Position numbers and translations under genes: made by a program. DNA of 64,000 nucleotides from Polaribacter aestuariivivens (GTDB taxonomy: Bacteria > Bacteroidota > Bacteroidia > Flavobacteriales > Flavobacteriaceae): assembly GCF_005885675.1 (NCBI RefSeq), contig NZ_VANR01000006.1, positions 124,001 through 188,000 of the forward strand, read 5' to 3'. Of the stretch, positions 1-10,004 are shown piece after piece. The notes below the pieces were generated by a model that saw only the letters and a list, made by a program, of their open reading frames with translations, ran no database searches and was not told where the DNA came from. How positions within the stretch are numbered: the stretch's first letter is position 1; the number at the start of each line of letters is the position of its first letter.

Positions 1-2
1 TG

Positions 3-1367
3 TTACATATGGATGATTTACGCCCAGAATTAGGAAGCTTTGGAGTACAACAAATACAATCTCCAAATATTGATGCATTAGCAAAAAAAGGGGTAAACTT
101 TACAAATGCGTATTGTAATGTGCCAGTTTGTGGAGCTTCTAGGGCAAGTATGTTAACGGGAATGTTACCTACAAAAAAAAGGTTTTTAAACTACGACACA
201 TTTGTGGAAAAGGAAACTCCTAGCGCAATTACACTACCTCAATTATTTAAAAATAATGGTTACACAACCATTTCTAACGGAAAAATATATCATCACTTAG
301 ATGACAGAGAAAACGATTGGAATGAAGTTTGGAGACCTTATGCATTTGATGCTAATGATAAAGGTTTAGCACCAACAGATTATTGGCAATCGCTTTGGAA
401 AGATTATCAAAATGAAGCAAACATTAAAGAATACAAAGCAACAAATACTGGGCCTGCTTATGAAAAAGCAAATGTTAACGACTCCGTTTATATTGATGGT
501 TTGTTAACCGAAAAAGTAATTCGAGATCTTAAAAAACTGAAAAAAGCCAATAAACCTTTCTTTTTAACAGCAGGATTTATCAGTCCGCATTTACCATTTA
601 ATGCGCCAAAAAAATATTGGGATGTATACGATAGAAATACCTTAAAACAACCAGCAAATTACAATTACATTCCTAAAAATGCTCCAAAAATGAGTATTAG
701 TAACTGGCCAGAAATGCGTGCTTATTCAAATATTCCAAAAGAAGGTCAGGTTTCAGATAGTTTAGCTATTAATTTAATTCATGGATATTATGCTACGGTA
801 AGCTACACAGATGCGCTTATAGGTAAGATTTTGATGGAATTAAAAAATCAAAGTTTGGACAAAAATACGATTGTAATTTTGGTTTCAGACCATGGTTATA
901 ACTTACAAGAACATACTCAATGGGCAAAATTTACTAATTATAATACATCAACCCAAGTTCCGCTTATTATATACAATCCGTTTTCTAACAATACTGGAGA
1001 AAGAAATGCTTTGGTAGAATTGGTTGATGTTTATCCAACTTTAGCAGAATTGTGCAATCTTCAATTACCAGAAAATCAGTTAGATGGTAAAAGTTTGGTT
1101 TCCGTTTTAAAAGATGATAAAATAAAAGGTAAAGACCATATTTTCATTAAAAAAGGAAATGGTTTTACTTTAAAAACACCACATTTTAGTTATACCGAAT
1201 TTATTAAACCAGAAGACAATTCAACAATAACATCAATGCTTTACGATCATAAGATAGATAAAGCAGAAAATATAAATGTTGTAAATTTTCCAGAATACAA
1301 AGAGGTTGTGGCTGATTTAAAACAGATTCTGCATACTTCCTATAAGAAAAATATTGATGGCGAATAA
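3..1367 (+). CDS. S1-family sulfatase, iduronate-2-sulfatase-like (5' end outside window)
   Basis: This formylglycine-dependent sulfatase hydrolyses sulfate esters, probably on a polysaccharide. The reading frame is open to the window edge, and the first in-frame ATG at 9 lies inside the conserved metal-binding motif MDDLRPE, so the true start and signal peptide are upstream. The modification motif is CGASR (Cys41 counted from that ATG), a C-x-A-S-R variant of the usual C-x-P-S-R; Cys41 would become formylglycine. The SDHG motif near residues 293-296 supplies further metal ligands. The gene heads a co-directional run of sulfatases with a fucosidase. Family assignment is firm; the substrate is inferred from context only. 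Confidence 0.9.
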   Translation, partial: LHMDDLRPELGSFGVQQIQSPNIDALAKKGVNFTNAYCNVPVCGASRASMLTGMLPTKKRFLNYDTFVEKETPSAITLPQLFKNNGYTTISNGKIYHHLDDRENDWNEVWRPYAFDANDKGLAPTDYWQSLWKDYQNEANIKEYKATNTGPAYEKANVNDSVYIDGLLTEKVIRDLKKLKKANKPFFLTAGFISPHLPFNAPKKYWDVYDRNTLKQPANYNYIPKNAPKMSISNWPEMRAYSNIPKEGQVSDSLAINLIHGYYATVSYTDALIGKILMELKNQSLDKNTIVILVSDHGYNLQEHTQWAKFTNYNTSTQVPLIIYNPFSNNTGERNALVELVDVYPTLAELCNLQLPENQLDGKSLVSVLKDDKIKGKDHIFIKKGNGFTLKTPHFSYTEFIKPEDNSTITSMLYDHKIDKAENINVVNFPEYKEVVADLKQILHTSYKKNIDGE

Positions 1368-1425
1368 TAATACTTTAAACTTTGGCACGATTTTGAAGTC
1401 ATAGTTACTAAACTCAATTAAAAAT

Positions 1426-3012
1426 ATGAAATATTATATACTTATACTCACAGTAGTTTTAGGATTTAAAAACAGTATTGCACAAAACAAAGACAAAAGT
1501 AAACCTAACGTTTTATTAATTTTTGTTGATGATTTAAGAACCAATTTAGGCGCTTATGGCGATAATCAAGCAATTACGCCAAACATAGATGCTTTAGCAA
1601 AACAAGGAGTTACTTTTAGAAATCATCAAGTGCAATATGCTGTTTGTGGACCTTCAAGAGCAGCAATTACAACAGGTTTAATGCCAGAAGAAACAGGTGT
1701 CATTGGTTTTAAGCCAATTCGCGGAAAACTTCCAAACGTTACTTTTCTGCCACAACATTTCAAAAATAATGGCTATACAACTGCTGCTGCTGGTAAAATT
1801 CACGATCCAAGAACTGTAGGCGATGGTAAAAGTAAAGATGGAGATGATCTTGCTTCTTGGACAATTCCTTATTTAGCACCAAAAGGAGGTCACCATCCAA
1901 AAAATATTGCTTTAGATTTTCAAGATTTACCAGATGAAGCTTATGTAGATGGAATTATTAGAACTGAAGGAATTAAATTACTCGAAAAAGTAGCAAAAAA
2001 GGATGCCCCATTTTTTATGGCAATTGGTTTTAAGAAACCACATGAACCTTTTATTGCTCCAAAAAAATATTGGAATTTATATGACAACACAAACTTTAAA
2101 GTAGCTGAAAATCAAAAAGCTCCTATTGGACGTGATGATTTAAAAACCTATGCCATTAAAGGAAAAGATGTAAAACAAAACATGAATCCAGAAACTGGAT
2201 TAATTAACGAAGATTTTCAACTAAAGTTAAAACAAGGTTATTACGCATGTACCTCTTTCGTTGATGCACAAATAGGAATGATAATGAAAAAAGTGAAGGA
2301 ATTAGGTGTTGCAGATAATACAATTATTGTACTTTGGGGAGATCATGGTTTGTTTTTAGGAGAACATGGTCGTTGGAATAAACACTCTAATTTAGAAGTT
2401 GCATCATCATCACCATTAATTATTATAGACCCAAGAAATCCAAAAGCCAAAGGAGAAACATTTTCTGCTGTATCAACAGTTGATATTTATCCAACCTTAT
2501 GTGAATTAGCTGGTTTAAAAATTCCAGAACAGCCTAAAAATAAAAACAGTACAGATGGAAGATCAATTAAAGGGAGAAGTTTAGTACCAATTTTAAATGA
2601 TACGGAAGCACAAGTAAAAATTGGAGCCATTACATTGTATAGAGGTCAACGTGGTTTGGGTTATGGTTACAGAATTAAAGGAAAATATAGATATATAGAA
2701 TGGGTTAATAAAAAAGGTGGAGAAAATCTATATGAATTGTATGATTATGAAAAAGACCCAAATGAAACTCAAAATTTAGCAGTTACTCAAAAAGAAAAAT
2801 ACGCTCCGTTATTACATAAATTTTCAAGAAATATTAGAAGTTTTGGAGAGGCAGATGGTTGTTTAGCCTTATTAAAAACAAAACCTTTTGAATTAAAAGA
2901 CAAAAGTAAAATTTTAGTAAGAGATGCTGATGGTGATGGAATTCCTGATGATAAAGAAGGAAAAGGAGATTTAGATGGAGATGGAATACCTAATTATTTG
3001 GATAAAGATTAA
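1426..3012 (+). CDS. S1-family sulfatase with C-terminal TSP3-like calcium repeats
   Basis: This is an exported sulfatase of 528 residues. Residues 1-20 form a Sec signal peptide ending in SIAQ. The N-terminal metal-binding FVDDLR and the modification motif CGPSR (Cys74) are intact, and WGDHG lies in the second half. The last ~29 residues hold two Asp-rich DxDGDGIPD-type repeats typical of thrombospondin type 3 calcium-binding segments, an uncommon addition to a sulfatase that may stabilise it or anchor it to the envelope. It resembles its upstream neighbour throughout the catalytic domain, suggesting an old duplication. The gene ends 3 bases before the fucosidase gene, so the two are probably co-transcribed. 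Confidence 0.92.
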   Translation: MKYYILILTVVLGFKNSIAQNKDKSKPNVLLIFVDDLRTNLGAYGDNQAITPNIDALAKQGVTFRNHQVQYAVCGPSRAAITTGLMPEETGVIGFKPIRGKLPNVTFLPQHFKNNGYTTAAAGKIHDPRTVGDGKSKDGDDLASWTIPYLAPKGGHHPKNIALDFQDLPDEAYVDGIIRTEGIKLLEKVAKKDAPFFMAIGFKKPHEPFIAPKKYWNLYDNTNFKVAENQKAPIGRDDLKTYAIKGKDVKQNMNPETGLINEDFQLKLKQGYYACTSFVDAQIGMIMKKVKELGVADNTIIVLWGDHGLFLGEHGRWNKHSNLEVASSSPLIIIDPRNPKAKGETFSAVSTVDIYPTLCELAGLKIPEQPKNKNSTDGRSIKGRSLVPILNDTEAQVKIGAITLYRGQRGLGYGYRIKGKYRYIEWVNKKGGENLYELYDYEKDPNETQNLAVTQKEKYAPLLHKFSRNIRSFGEADGCLALLKTKPFELKDKSKILVRDADGDGIPDDKEGKGDLDGDGIPNYLDKD

Positions 3013-3015
3013 ATT

Positions 3016-4809
3016 GTGAAAAACTTCTTACTTCTAGCTTTACTAACTATTTCATTAATAAGTTTCGCTCAAAAAAATAATAAAAACTACAAAGAGCAAT
3101 GGCAATTTGAGGCCAAAGACTCTTCGATGTATGTTACTGCAGCTCAACAAAGAGAATTGTTCGCAACAGATAAAGAGATGCAATGGTTTAAAGATGCAAA
3201 ATTGGGCATTTTTGTACATTGGGGACCAGCCTTGTTAAAAACCAACGTACTAAGTTGGGGACGATTTGGAGAAAGACCAGGAGCTGGAAAACCTGCAACA
3301 AATGGTGTAGTACCAGAAGTTTATGACAATTTATACAAGAAGTTTAATCCTAAAAATTTTGATGCAGACAAATGGATGCAACAAGTAAAAGATTGGGGAG
3401 CAGAATACATTGTATTTACTGCAAAACATCATGATGGTTTTACTTTTTTTGATGCAAAAAACACAGACTATTCTATAATGAATACGCCTTATGGAAAAGA
3501 TATCTGCAAACAGTTAGCTGATGCTGCGCACAAAGCTGGTGTAAAATTATTTTGGTATTATTCGCAGCCAGATTGGACGCATCCAGACAATTTACGTGAA
3601 AAACATTACGAGAATTATTTACCATACATGAAAGAGCATGTTAAGCAATTATTCACAGAATATGGAAAAATTGATGGTGTGTTTTGGGATCATTTAGCAA
3701 CCAAATATTGGCAATGGGATTCTTATCACGTATTAAAAGACCTAAAAAAATGGCAACCAGGAATTATAAGCAATGCTAGAACTGGTTTTGGTTGGCCATT
3801 AAATGATAGAGGAGATTATGATACGCCAGAACAAAGTTTAGGTCCCGTAAATCATCATCGCTATTGGGAAGCTTGTTTAACCATGACAGATAAATGGTTA
3901 TACAGCCCAAAAGGTCCTATTAAACCTTATGAAACTGTTTTAGGAATGTTAATTCAAGTTGCTGGAAATGGTGGGAATCTATTATTAAATTTAGGACCTA
4001 ATGGAAAAGGAGAATTTGTAGAAAAAGAAGCAATTGAAGCCAAAAAAGTTGGAGATTGGATTAAAAAATACGGCAAAACTATAAAAAACACACGAAGAGG
4101 AATATACATTGGTGGCGATTATGGAGCTTCTACTCAAGTTGGAAACAAACTGTACATTCACGTTTTGCAAAAAAGAGCAAATAATGCATTTGCAAGTATA
4201 GAATTACCAAAATTACCAACAGAAATTATAGCTGCAAAAGGCATTACAGATGGTTTTGAGAACTATGAAATTAAAAATGGAAAATTAATCCTTCATTTTG
4301 ATAAATCTGAATTTGATAAAAATTTAGATAATATTGTTGAACTAACTTTAGCCAAAAACCCATCAAATTTTGAAAGAATTGAAACATGGAAAGCAATAAC
4401 AATTGCTAAAAAAGAGTTTGATGTAAATTCATCATCATTTATAAAAATTAAGAACAAACCAGAGGTAATTTACAGTACCAAAGGAAATGTGTTTAGTGAA
4501 GGTATTCACTTAAAATCTTGGTGGGAACCTTCAAAAGATGATAAAAACCCAAGTTTAAGTTTAGATTTTAAATCGGCTAAAAAAGTAAAAACGGTTTTAT
4601 TAAGTGAAAATATGCGTTCACACTGTGTACGAAATTTTACTATTGAAACAAAAGACAATATCGGAAATTGGAAAACTTGTTATCAAGGAAAAACAATTGG
4701 AGAAGGTTTACGAATTAAATTGAATGGAAATGCGATTTATGGAATTCGTTTAAACGTTTTAGAAAACACGAAAAATATTCAAATTACAGCTTTTAACGTT
4801 TATGAATAA
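3016..4809 (+). CDS. GH29 alpha-L-fucosidase
   Basis: This glycoside hydrolase is predicted to remove alpha-L-fucose from glycan side chains. It starts with GTG three bases after the previous stop and has a signal peptide (residues 1-19, ending SFAQ). The family motif AKHHDGF (residues 136-142) is present, and the candidate catalytic nucleophile is Asp225 in YGKIDGVFWD. The barrel is followed by a beta-rich C-terminal region (about 480-597) like the carbohydrate-binding modules often appended to GH29 enzymes. Its place between sulfatases argues for a sulfated, fucose-containing substrate. The acid/base residue was not identified by eye. Confidence 0.92.
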   Translation: MKNFLLLALLTISLISFAQKNNKNYKEQWQFEAKDSSMYVTAAQQRELFATDKEMQWFKDAKLGIFVHWGPALLKTNVLSWGRFGERPGAGKPATNGVVPEVYDNLYKKFNPKNFDADKWMQQVKDWGAEYIVFTAKHHDGFTFFDAKNTDYSIMNTPYGKDICKQLADAAHKAGVKLFWYYSQPDWTHPDNLREKHYENYLPYMKEHVKQLFTEYGKIDGVFWDHLATKYWQWDSYHVLKDLKKWQPGIISNARTGFGWPLNDRGDYDTPEQSLGPVNHHRYWEACLTMTDKWLYSPKGPIKPYETVLGMLIQVAGNGGNLLLNLGPNGKGEFVEKEAIEAKKVGDWIKKYGKTIKNTRRGIYIGGDYGASTQVGNKLYIHVLQKRANNAFASIELPKLPTEIIAAKGITDGFENYEIKNGKLILHFDKSEFDKNLDNIVELTLAKNPSNFERIETWKAITIAKKEFDVNSSSFIKIKNKPEVIYSTKGNVFSEGIHLKSWWEPSKDDKNPSLSLDFKSAKKVKTVLLSENMRSHCVRNFTIETKDNIGNWKTCYQGKTIGEGLRIKLNGNAIYGIRLNVLENTKNIQITAFNVYE

Positions 4810-4819
4810 ATTAAATATT

Positions 4820-6088
4820 ATGATTAGGCAATTAACTTTAATTGGCATTTTAACGATAACATTTCTTTCTTGTACCTCAGTAAGCAAGGTAAAAAACAAC
4901 TCAACTACAATCACTGAAGTGATTGGCGTAAAGCCGGAATTGGTTCGTGAGCCGTATTTGCAAAAAGTTCGCGAAGAATCTGCTATTATTACATGGAAAA
5001 CAAACGGAATAGTTACAAATTGCTACGTATCTTATTCAGAAAATGGAACTGAAGATAAAACAATCGTTAAAGGGTATTTAACGGCTCATGAAGGTTTTAT
5101 GTTTAACGAGGTTTCAATTTTAGGGTTAAAACCAAACACAACTTACAACTATTCCATTTATTCTAATGGGCATGTTTTAGCTACAGGAAAAGATTATTAC
5201 TTTAAAACTGCGCCATCAAATAAAAATCAAGCTTTTAGCTTTTATGCATTAGGTGATATTGGAGCAAAAGAAAAAAGTAGTTTTGCGAAAGAACCAGCAA
5301 ACCGAATTACAGAATTAGCAATTAAACCTGACTTTGGTTTAGGTTTAGGAGATATTGTGTATCCAAAAGGTGAAAGTAAAAATTACGATAATCATTTATT
5401 TAAGCCATTTAAAGAAGTCTTTAAAAATATTCCTTTTTATCCTGTTGCAGGAAACCATGATTGGTTAAGTATAAATCATGATGAGAACTTTAAAAAAGAG
5501 TGGAATTTACCTAACAAAGAATATTATTATTCATTCACTTACGCGAATACGTTATTTATAGGATTAGATTCTAGAGATGGTAATTTTTACGACTACGAAC
5601 ATCAAACCATTTGGTTAGAAAAAACCTTAAAAGAAAATAAAGATACATACGATTGGATTGTTGTTTATTTACACCACAATGGAAAAAGTTGTACGTACAA
5701 AAATGATTATGAGCATGTAAAAGGTCTTTACGATGTGTTTGCAAAAAATAGTGTAGATTTAGTATTAAATGGTCATGCACATACTTACGAGCGACTAAAA
5801 CCTTATGATGCTTTTGGAAATGTAGATGCATCAGAGACAAATCAAACAAACTATAAAAATTTAGAAAACAGATTTATTTCTGTAACTATTGGTGCTGGAG
5901 GAAAAATCAATAAAAAATGGAAACCAGACGCTAACAATTCTGAAAATTGTGATGATGGAACCATTGTAGCACATTCTGAACACGTACCAAGTTTTGGATT
6001 GATTACTATTGAAAAGAAAACATTAACTTTTAAAGGAATCAACTCTTACACAGGGGAAACTTTTGATGAATTTGTGATTAATAAATAA
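4820..6088 (+). CDS. Purple-acid-phosphatase-like metallophosphoesterase lipoprotein
   Basis: This is a calcineurin-like phosphoesterase with an N-terminal fibronectin/PAP-type domain. A start at 4820 is preferred over an upstream ATG at 4802 (overlapping the fucosidase) because it gives a clean lipoprotein signal with lipobox LSC (Cys17). The metal-binding series is visible in order: GDIG, GLGDIVY, GNHDW, LHHNG and NGHAHTYER. The REPYLQ...ITWKT segment near the N-terminus is typical of bacterial PAP-like proteins. Its role in a polysaccharide locus is unclear; it may remove phosphate from glycan or oligosaccharide. Substrate is unknown. Confidence 0.88.
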   Translation: MIRQLTLIGILTITFLSCTSVSKVKNNSTTITEVIGVKPELVREPYLQKVREESAIITWKTNGIVTNCYVSYSENGTEDKTIVKGYLTAHEGFMFNEVSILGLKPNTTYNYSIYSNGHVLATGKDYYFKTAPSNKNQAFSFYALGDIGAKEKSSFAKEPANRITELAIKPDFGLGLGDIVYPKGESKNYDNHLFKPFKEVFKNIPFYPVAGNHDWLSINHDENFKKEWNLPNKEYYYSFTYANTLFIGLDSRDGNFYDYEHQTIWLEKTLKENKDTYDWIVVYLHHNGKSCTYKNDYEHVKGLYDVFAKNSVDLVLNGHAHTYERLKPYDAFGNVDASETNQTNYKNLENRFISVTIGAGGKINKKWKPDANNSENCDDGTIVAHSEHVPSFGLITIEKKTLTFKGINSYTGETFDEFVINK

Positions 6089-7681
6089 ATGAAGAAAATT
6101 ACACATATAATTTTTGGATTATCATTCTTTTTGTGTTCGGCACAGAAAGAAAACGTATCATCAAAAAAAGGATATAAAAAACCAAACATTGTTTACATTT
6201 TGGCCGATGATTTAGGAATTGGTGATATTTCTGGCTTAAATGCTAATGCAAAAGTAAACACTCCAAATATTGATGCATTAATCAAAAACGGAATGTCTTT
6301 TACAGACGCACATACAACTTCGTCTGTTTGTACACCATCAAGATATAGTATTATTACTGGTGAATATTCTTGGAGAACAAAATTAAAAGCAAGAGTTTTA
6401 GATGGCTATTCAAAAGCATTAATTGAAGATTCAAAAGATACTGCACCTAAATTATTGCAAAGAAATGGTTACCAAACTGCAATGATTGGCAAATGGCATT
6501 TGGGTTGGAATTGGCAGTTTAAAAATGAAGAAGTATTGGAAATGACTGCTAAAAATCCTTATCAATTTAAAGAAGATATCAGTAAAAAAGTAGATTACAG
6601 TAAATCTTTTTCTGGTGGACCAACAGATAATGGTTTCGATTATTTCTTCGGATTAAATGCCTCTTTAGACTTCCCTCCTTACGTTTATTCAGAAAACAAC
6701 AAGCTAATTACCATTCCTACTAAAACTATGAAACCTGATGGAAAAAGTAATAATTTTCCTGGTGGAAGAAAAAATGATTTGGTTGGCGGACAAAAATTAA
6801 AACGAAAAGGAGATAAAGCTGCAGATTTTAAAGCAGAACAAGTTATGCTAGATATAACCAATAAATCTGTAGATTATATTACTAATTATTCATCTAAAAA
6901 TCCGTTCTTTTTATACATTCCTTTAACTGCACCTCATACGCCAGTGTATCCAAGAGAAGAATTCTTAGGAAAAAGTGATGCTGGAATTTATGGTGATTTT
7001 ATCCAAGAATTAGATTGGACAGTTGGACAAATTGTTAATGCTTTAAAAGAAAAAGGATTAGAAGAAAATACCATTATCATTTTTACTGCAGATAATGGTG
7101 CTTCAAAATCATCTTTTCCTATTGAGTTTGAGGAAAAGTACCATCACAAACCAAGTGCACATTTAAGAGGTAGAAAAGCAACACTGCATCAAGGTGGTCA
7201 TACAGTTCCTTTTATTGTTCAGTGGAAAAACATAATCAAACCAAACACAAAAAACAACACAACCATTTCTTTGGGAGATTTATATGCGACTTGTGCAGAA
7301 TTGGTAAATGCTAAAACAGATAAAAATCAAGGAGTAGATAGTTACAGTATTTTATCACTATTAAAAGGGAAAGATAATTACGAGAGAAAAGCTTCTGTGT
7401 ATACCAACTTTGCAGGTAGATTTTCAATTAGAAAAGACGATTGGAAAATGGATTTAAACCCAAAAAAAGGAAAGAGTTATTTGTTTAATATTGCTGAAGA
7501 CCCATCAGAAACCAATAATTTATTTTATGATGATTCCTTTTCTAAAAAGAAAAAAGAGTTGACTTTAGCTCTAAATCAAATCATTTTAAATGGAAGAAGT
7601 ACAACAGGTGAAGTTTTAGAAAACGATGGTCCAAAAATTTGGAAAGAATTGTTCTGGATGAAAAAGAAAAAGCAAAAATAA
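6089..7681 (+). CDS. S1-family sulfatase, arylsulfatase A-like
   Basis: This exported sulfatase of 530 residues starts directly at the base after the preceding stop codon, a strong sign of co-transcription. The signal peptide covers residues 1-19. The metal site ILADDLG and modification motif CTPSR (Cys81) match the canonical C-x-P-S-R pattern, followed by the GKWHLGW and PHTPVYP motifs common to arylsulfatase A-type enzymes. TADNGA supplies the later metal ligands. It belongs to a clearly different subfamily from the two upstream sulfatases, so the operon probably attacks several sulfate positions. The exact regiospecificity cannot be read from the sequence. Confidence 0.92.
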   Translation: MKKITHIIFGLSFFLCSAQKENVSSKKGYKKPNIVYILADDLGIGDISGLNANAKVNTPNIDALIKNGMSFTDAHTTSSVCTPSRYSIITGEYSWRTKLKARVLDGYSKALIEDSKDTAPKLLQRNGYQTAMIGKWHLGWNWQFKNEEVLEMTAKNPYQFKEDISKKVDYSKSFSGGPTDNGFDYFFGLNASLDFPPYVYSENNKLITIPTKTMKPDGKSNNFPGGRKNDLVGGQKLKRKGDKAADFKAEQVMLDITNKSVDYITNYSSKNPFFLYIPLTAPHTPVYPREEFLGKSDAGIYGDFIQELDWTVGQIVNALKEKGLEENTIIIFTADNGASKSSFPIEFEEKYHHKPSAHLRGRKATLHQGGHTVPFIVQWKNIIKPNTKNNTTISLGDLYATCAELVNAKTDKNQGVDSYSILSLLKGKDNYERKASVYTNFAGRFSIRKDDWKMDLNPKKGKSYLFNIAEDPSETNNLFYDDSFSKKKKELTLALNQIILNGRSTTGEVLENDGPKIWKELFWMKKKKQK

Positions 7682-7682
7682 C

Positions 7683-9116
7683 ATGAGAAAACTTTCTACA
7701 TTATTACTAGTATTAATTGCTTTTCAAAGTTGTAAAGCACAAACATCTAGCCTTAAAAACAAACAAAAACAGCCTAATGTACTTTTTATTCTAGCAGACG
7801 ATTTAGGTATAAATGCACTTAATTGTTATGGAAATAATTTGGTAGAATCTCCAAATATCGATAACCTTTTTGCTGAAGGAATGCATTTTACAAATGGATA
7901 TTCAAACGATCCTACTTGTGCGCCTTCAAGAGCATCAATATTATCTGGACAATACGTTCCAAGGCATAAAGTGTATAGAGTTGCAGATCGTTATAAAAGC
8001 GATAAAAAAACATTAGAAGCTATGCAGTTTTTACCTCCAGAAATAAATAAAGTAAAAGGTTCTGGAGCTGGTTTATCTTTAGATAAAATTACCATTGCAG
8101 AAGCATTGAAAACCAATAACTATAAAACTGCTGCTTACGGAAAATGGCATTTAGGTAAAAATGAATTGCAAATACAAAATCAAGGTTTTGATGAGGGTTT
8201 TGAAATTACAAATCATTATAACTTTAAAACCTCACCACTTCAAGAGGATGTTGATAACACACAATATTCAGCAGATTTTATTACAAAAAAAACTATTGAT
8301 TTTATCAAAAAATCAAAAGCATCAAATCAACCATTTTTTGCTTATGTCCCTTATTACTTAGTCCACAAACCTTTAGAACCAAAAGCTGAATATCTGAAAC
8401 ATTTTAAACAAAAATTAAAAGGAAATAAGGATGTTGGTAATGACGAAATTAAGGTTTTGGCAATGATTAAAAGTTTAGATGAAAGCGTTGGACAATTATT
8501 GCAAACTTTAAAAAATTTAGATTTAGAAGATGATACAATTATTGTTTTTACAAGCGATAATGGACATTACAAAACCGAAAGCAATATTTTTAATCAACCT
8601 TACAAAGGTGTAAAGGGACAAACTTTAGAAGGCGGAATTAGAGTTCCTTATATTTTTACATGGAAAAATAAAATTAAGGCAGGTTCTAAATCTACAGAAC
8701 CTATTATTCACGTTGATATTTATCCAACTTTGTTGGGATTAACAAATACAACTAAACCAGAAAATTATATGTTAGATGGTGAAGATATTTCATCAATTTT
8801 ATTAGGAAAAACAACAAAAACAAAAAGAGATGCTTTAGTTTGGCAATATACCAATTATGCAAGGTGGAATGAAAAGCGAAAAGCGTTTGCGAGTGAATGG
8901 GTAAACGTCATACAAATGGATGGTTTTAAAATGACAGAAGTTGTGGAAAGTGATACCTATTATTTATATGATTTGAACAAAGATCCTTATGAAACGAAAG
9001 AAGTTTCGAAGAAAAATCCACAGATAGTTTCTAAATTAAAAGCCACATTGAAACAATGGAAACAAGAAACAGGATATGAAAACCCAAAAATAAACCCGAA
9101 TTATAAAAAATCTTAA
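7683..9116 (+). CDS. S1-family sulfatase, probable lipoprotein
   Basis: This is the fourth sulfatase of the operon, starting one base after the previous stop. The N-terminus has a hydrophobic segment followed by QSC (Cys17), which fits a lipoprotein signal, though cleavage after CKAQ by signal peptidase I is also possible. It carries ILADDLG, the modification motif CAPSR (Cys79), GKWHLG and TSDNGHY. Length (477 residues) is normal for the family. With the TIM-barrel protein that follows it completes the dense part of the operon. Co-location with a formylglycine-generating enzyme at 15604-16704 explains how the Cys would be activated. Confidence 0.92.
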   Translation: MRKLSTLLLVLIAFQSCKAQTSSLKNKQKQPNVLFILADDLGINALNCYGNNLVESPNIDNLFAEGMHFTNGYSNDPTCAPSRASILSGQYVPRHKVYRVADRYKSDKKTLEAMQFLPPEINKVKGSGAGLSLDKITIAEALKTNNYKTAAYGKWHLGKNELQIQNQGFDEGFEITNHYNFKTSPLQEDVDNTQYSADFITKKTIDFIKKSKASNQPFFAYVPYYLVHKPLEPKAEYLKHFKQKLKGNKDVGNDEIKVLAMIKSLDESVGQLLQTLKNLDLEDDTIIVFTSDNGHYKTESNIFNQPYKGVKGQTLEGGIRVPYIFTWKNKIKAGSKSTEPIIHVDIYPTLLGLTNTTKPENYMLDGEDISSILLGKTTKTKRDALVWQYTNYARWNEKRKAFASEWVNVIQMDGFKMTEVVESDTYYLYDLNKDPYETKEVSKKNPQIVSKLKATLKQWKQETGYENPKINPNYKKS

Positions 9117-9125
9117 ATAATAAAA

Positions 9126-10004
9126 ATGAAGCAATTAATACTTTTTTTCTTTATTCTTTCTAGCGTTGTTGGATGTAAAAATTCTGATAAAAAAAATAAT
9201 TTAAATACATCTCTTTTTGCAAAATCCAATTTAATTCCTTGGTCTATTGTTGGTTTTGATGTTAAAGAACGTACACCAAAAGAGCGTTTAGAAATGTTAG
9301 AACGTTTGGGGTATAATCAATATGCGTATGGAAATCGCCCAAAGCACATTCCTACAATGAAAACAGAATGGCAGTTGGCAAAAGAAAAAGGGATTGACAT
9401 AAAAGCAGTTTGGTTGTATATTAATTTGAATAAAGACAGTGTTGGGAAATTAAAACCAGAAAGCGAAATTATTTTTAAAAATTTAAAGGAAGTTGGTTTA
9501 AAAACTCAAATTTGGGTAGGATTTCAGCCTACTTATTTTGATAAGTTATCAGATTCAGCATCCTTTAATCAATCTAAAGATATGATTGAATATCTATCTA
9601 AAAAGGCTAGCAAAATAGGTTGTAAAATTGCGTTATACAATCATGGAGGTTGGTTTGGAAATCCAGAAAATCAACTTAAAATAATTAAATCTTTACCTAA
9701 CGAAGATTTGGGAATCATTTTCAATTTTCATCATGCACATGAAGAATTAGAAAATTACAGTCAAAATATCAAGAACATCTTTCCGTATTTATGGTGTGTA
9801 AATTTAAATGGAATGGAAAAAAATGGCGAAAAAATAATTACAATTGGCAAGGGTAATTTAGAAAAAGACATGATTCAGCAATTATTAGGCTTAAATTATT
9901 CTGGTCCTTTTGGAATTTTAGGACATGTAAAAGGTGGTGATCCAGAAATTATTTTACAACAAAATTTTGATGGATTGCAACAACTTTTTACAGCAAAAAA
10001 ATAG
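9126..10004 (+). CDS. Sugar phosphate isomerase/epimerase-like TIM-barrel lipoprotein
   Basis: This 292-residue protein resembles the xylose-isomerase-like TIM-barrel (AP endonuclease 2) superfamily. The signal peptide ends in VVGC (Cys17), predicting a periplasmic lipoprotein. Visible barrel elements include WSIVGFD, LYNHGGWFG (about 168-176), NFHHAHEEL (about 198-206) and WCVNLNGM, which carry the His, Glu and Asn residues that normally bind a divalent metal. It is the last gene of the tight operon (9 bases after the sulfatase). It may isomerise a sugar released from the glycan, but the reaction is not established. Confidence 0.78.
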   Translation: MKQLILFFFILSSVVGCKNSDKKNNLNTSLFAKSNLIPWSIVGFDVKERTPKERLEMLERLGYNQYAYGNRPKHIPTMKTEWQLAKEKGIDIKAVWLYINLNKDSVGKLKPESEIIFKNLKEVGLKTQIWVGFQPTYFDKLSDSASFNQSKDMIEYLSKKASKIGCKIALYNHGGWFGNPENQLKIIKSLPNEDLGIIFNFHHAHEELENYSQNIKNIFPYLWCVNLNGMEKNGEKIITIGKGNLEKDMIQQLLGLNYSGPFGILGHVKGGDPEIILQQNFDGLQQLFTAKK

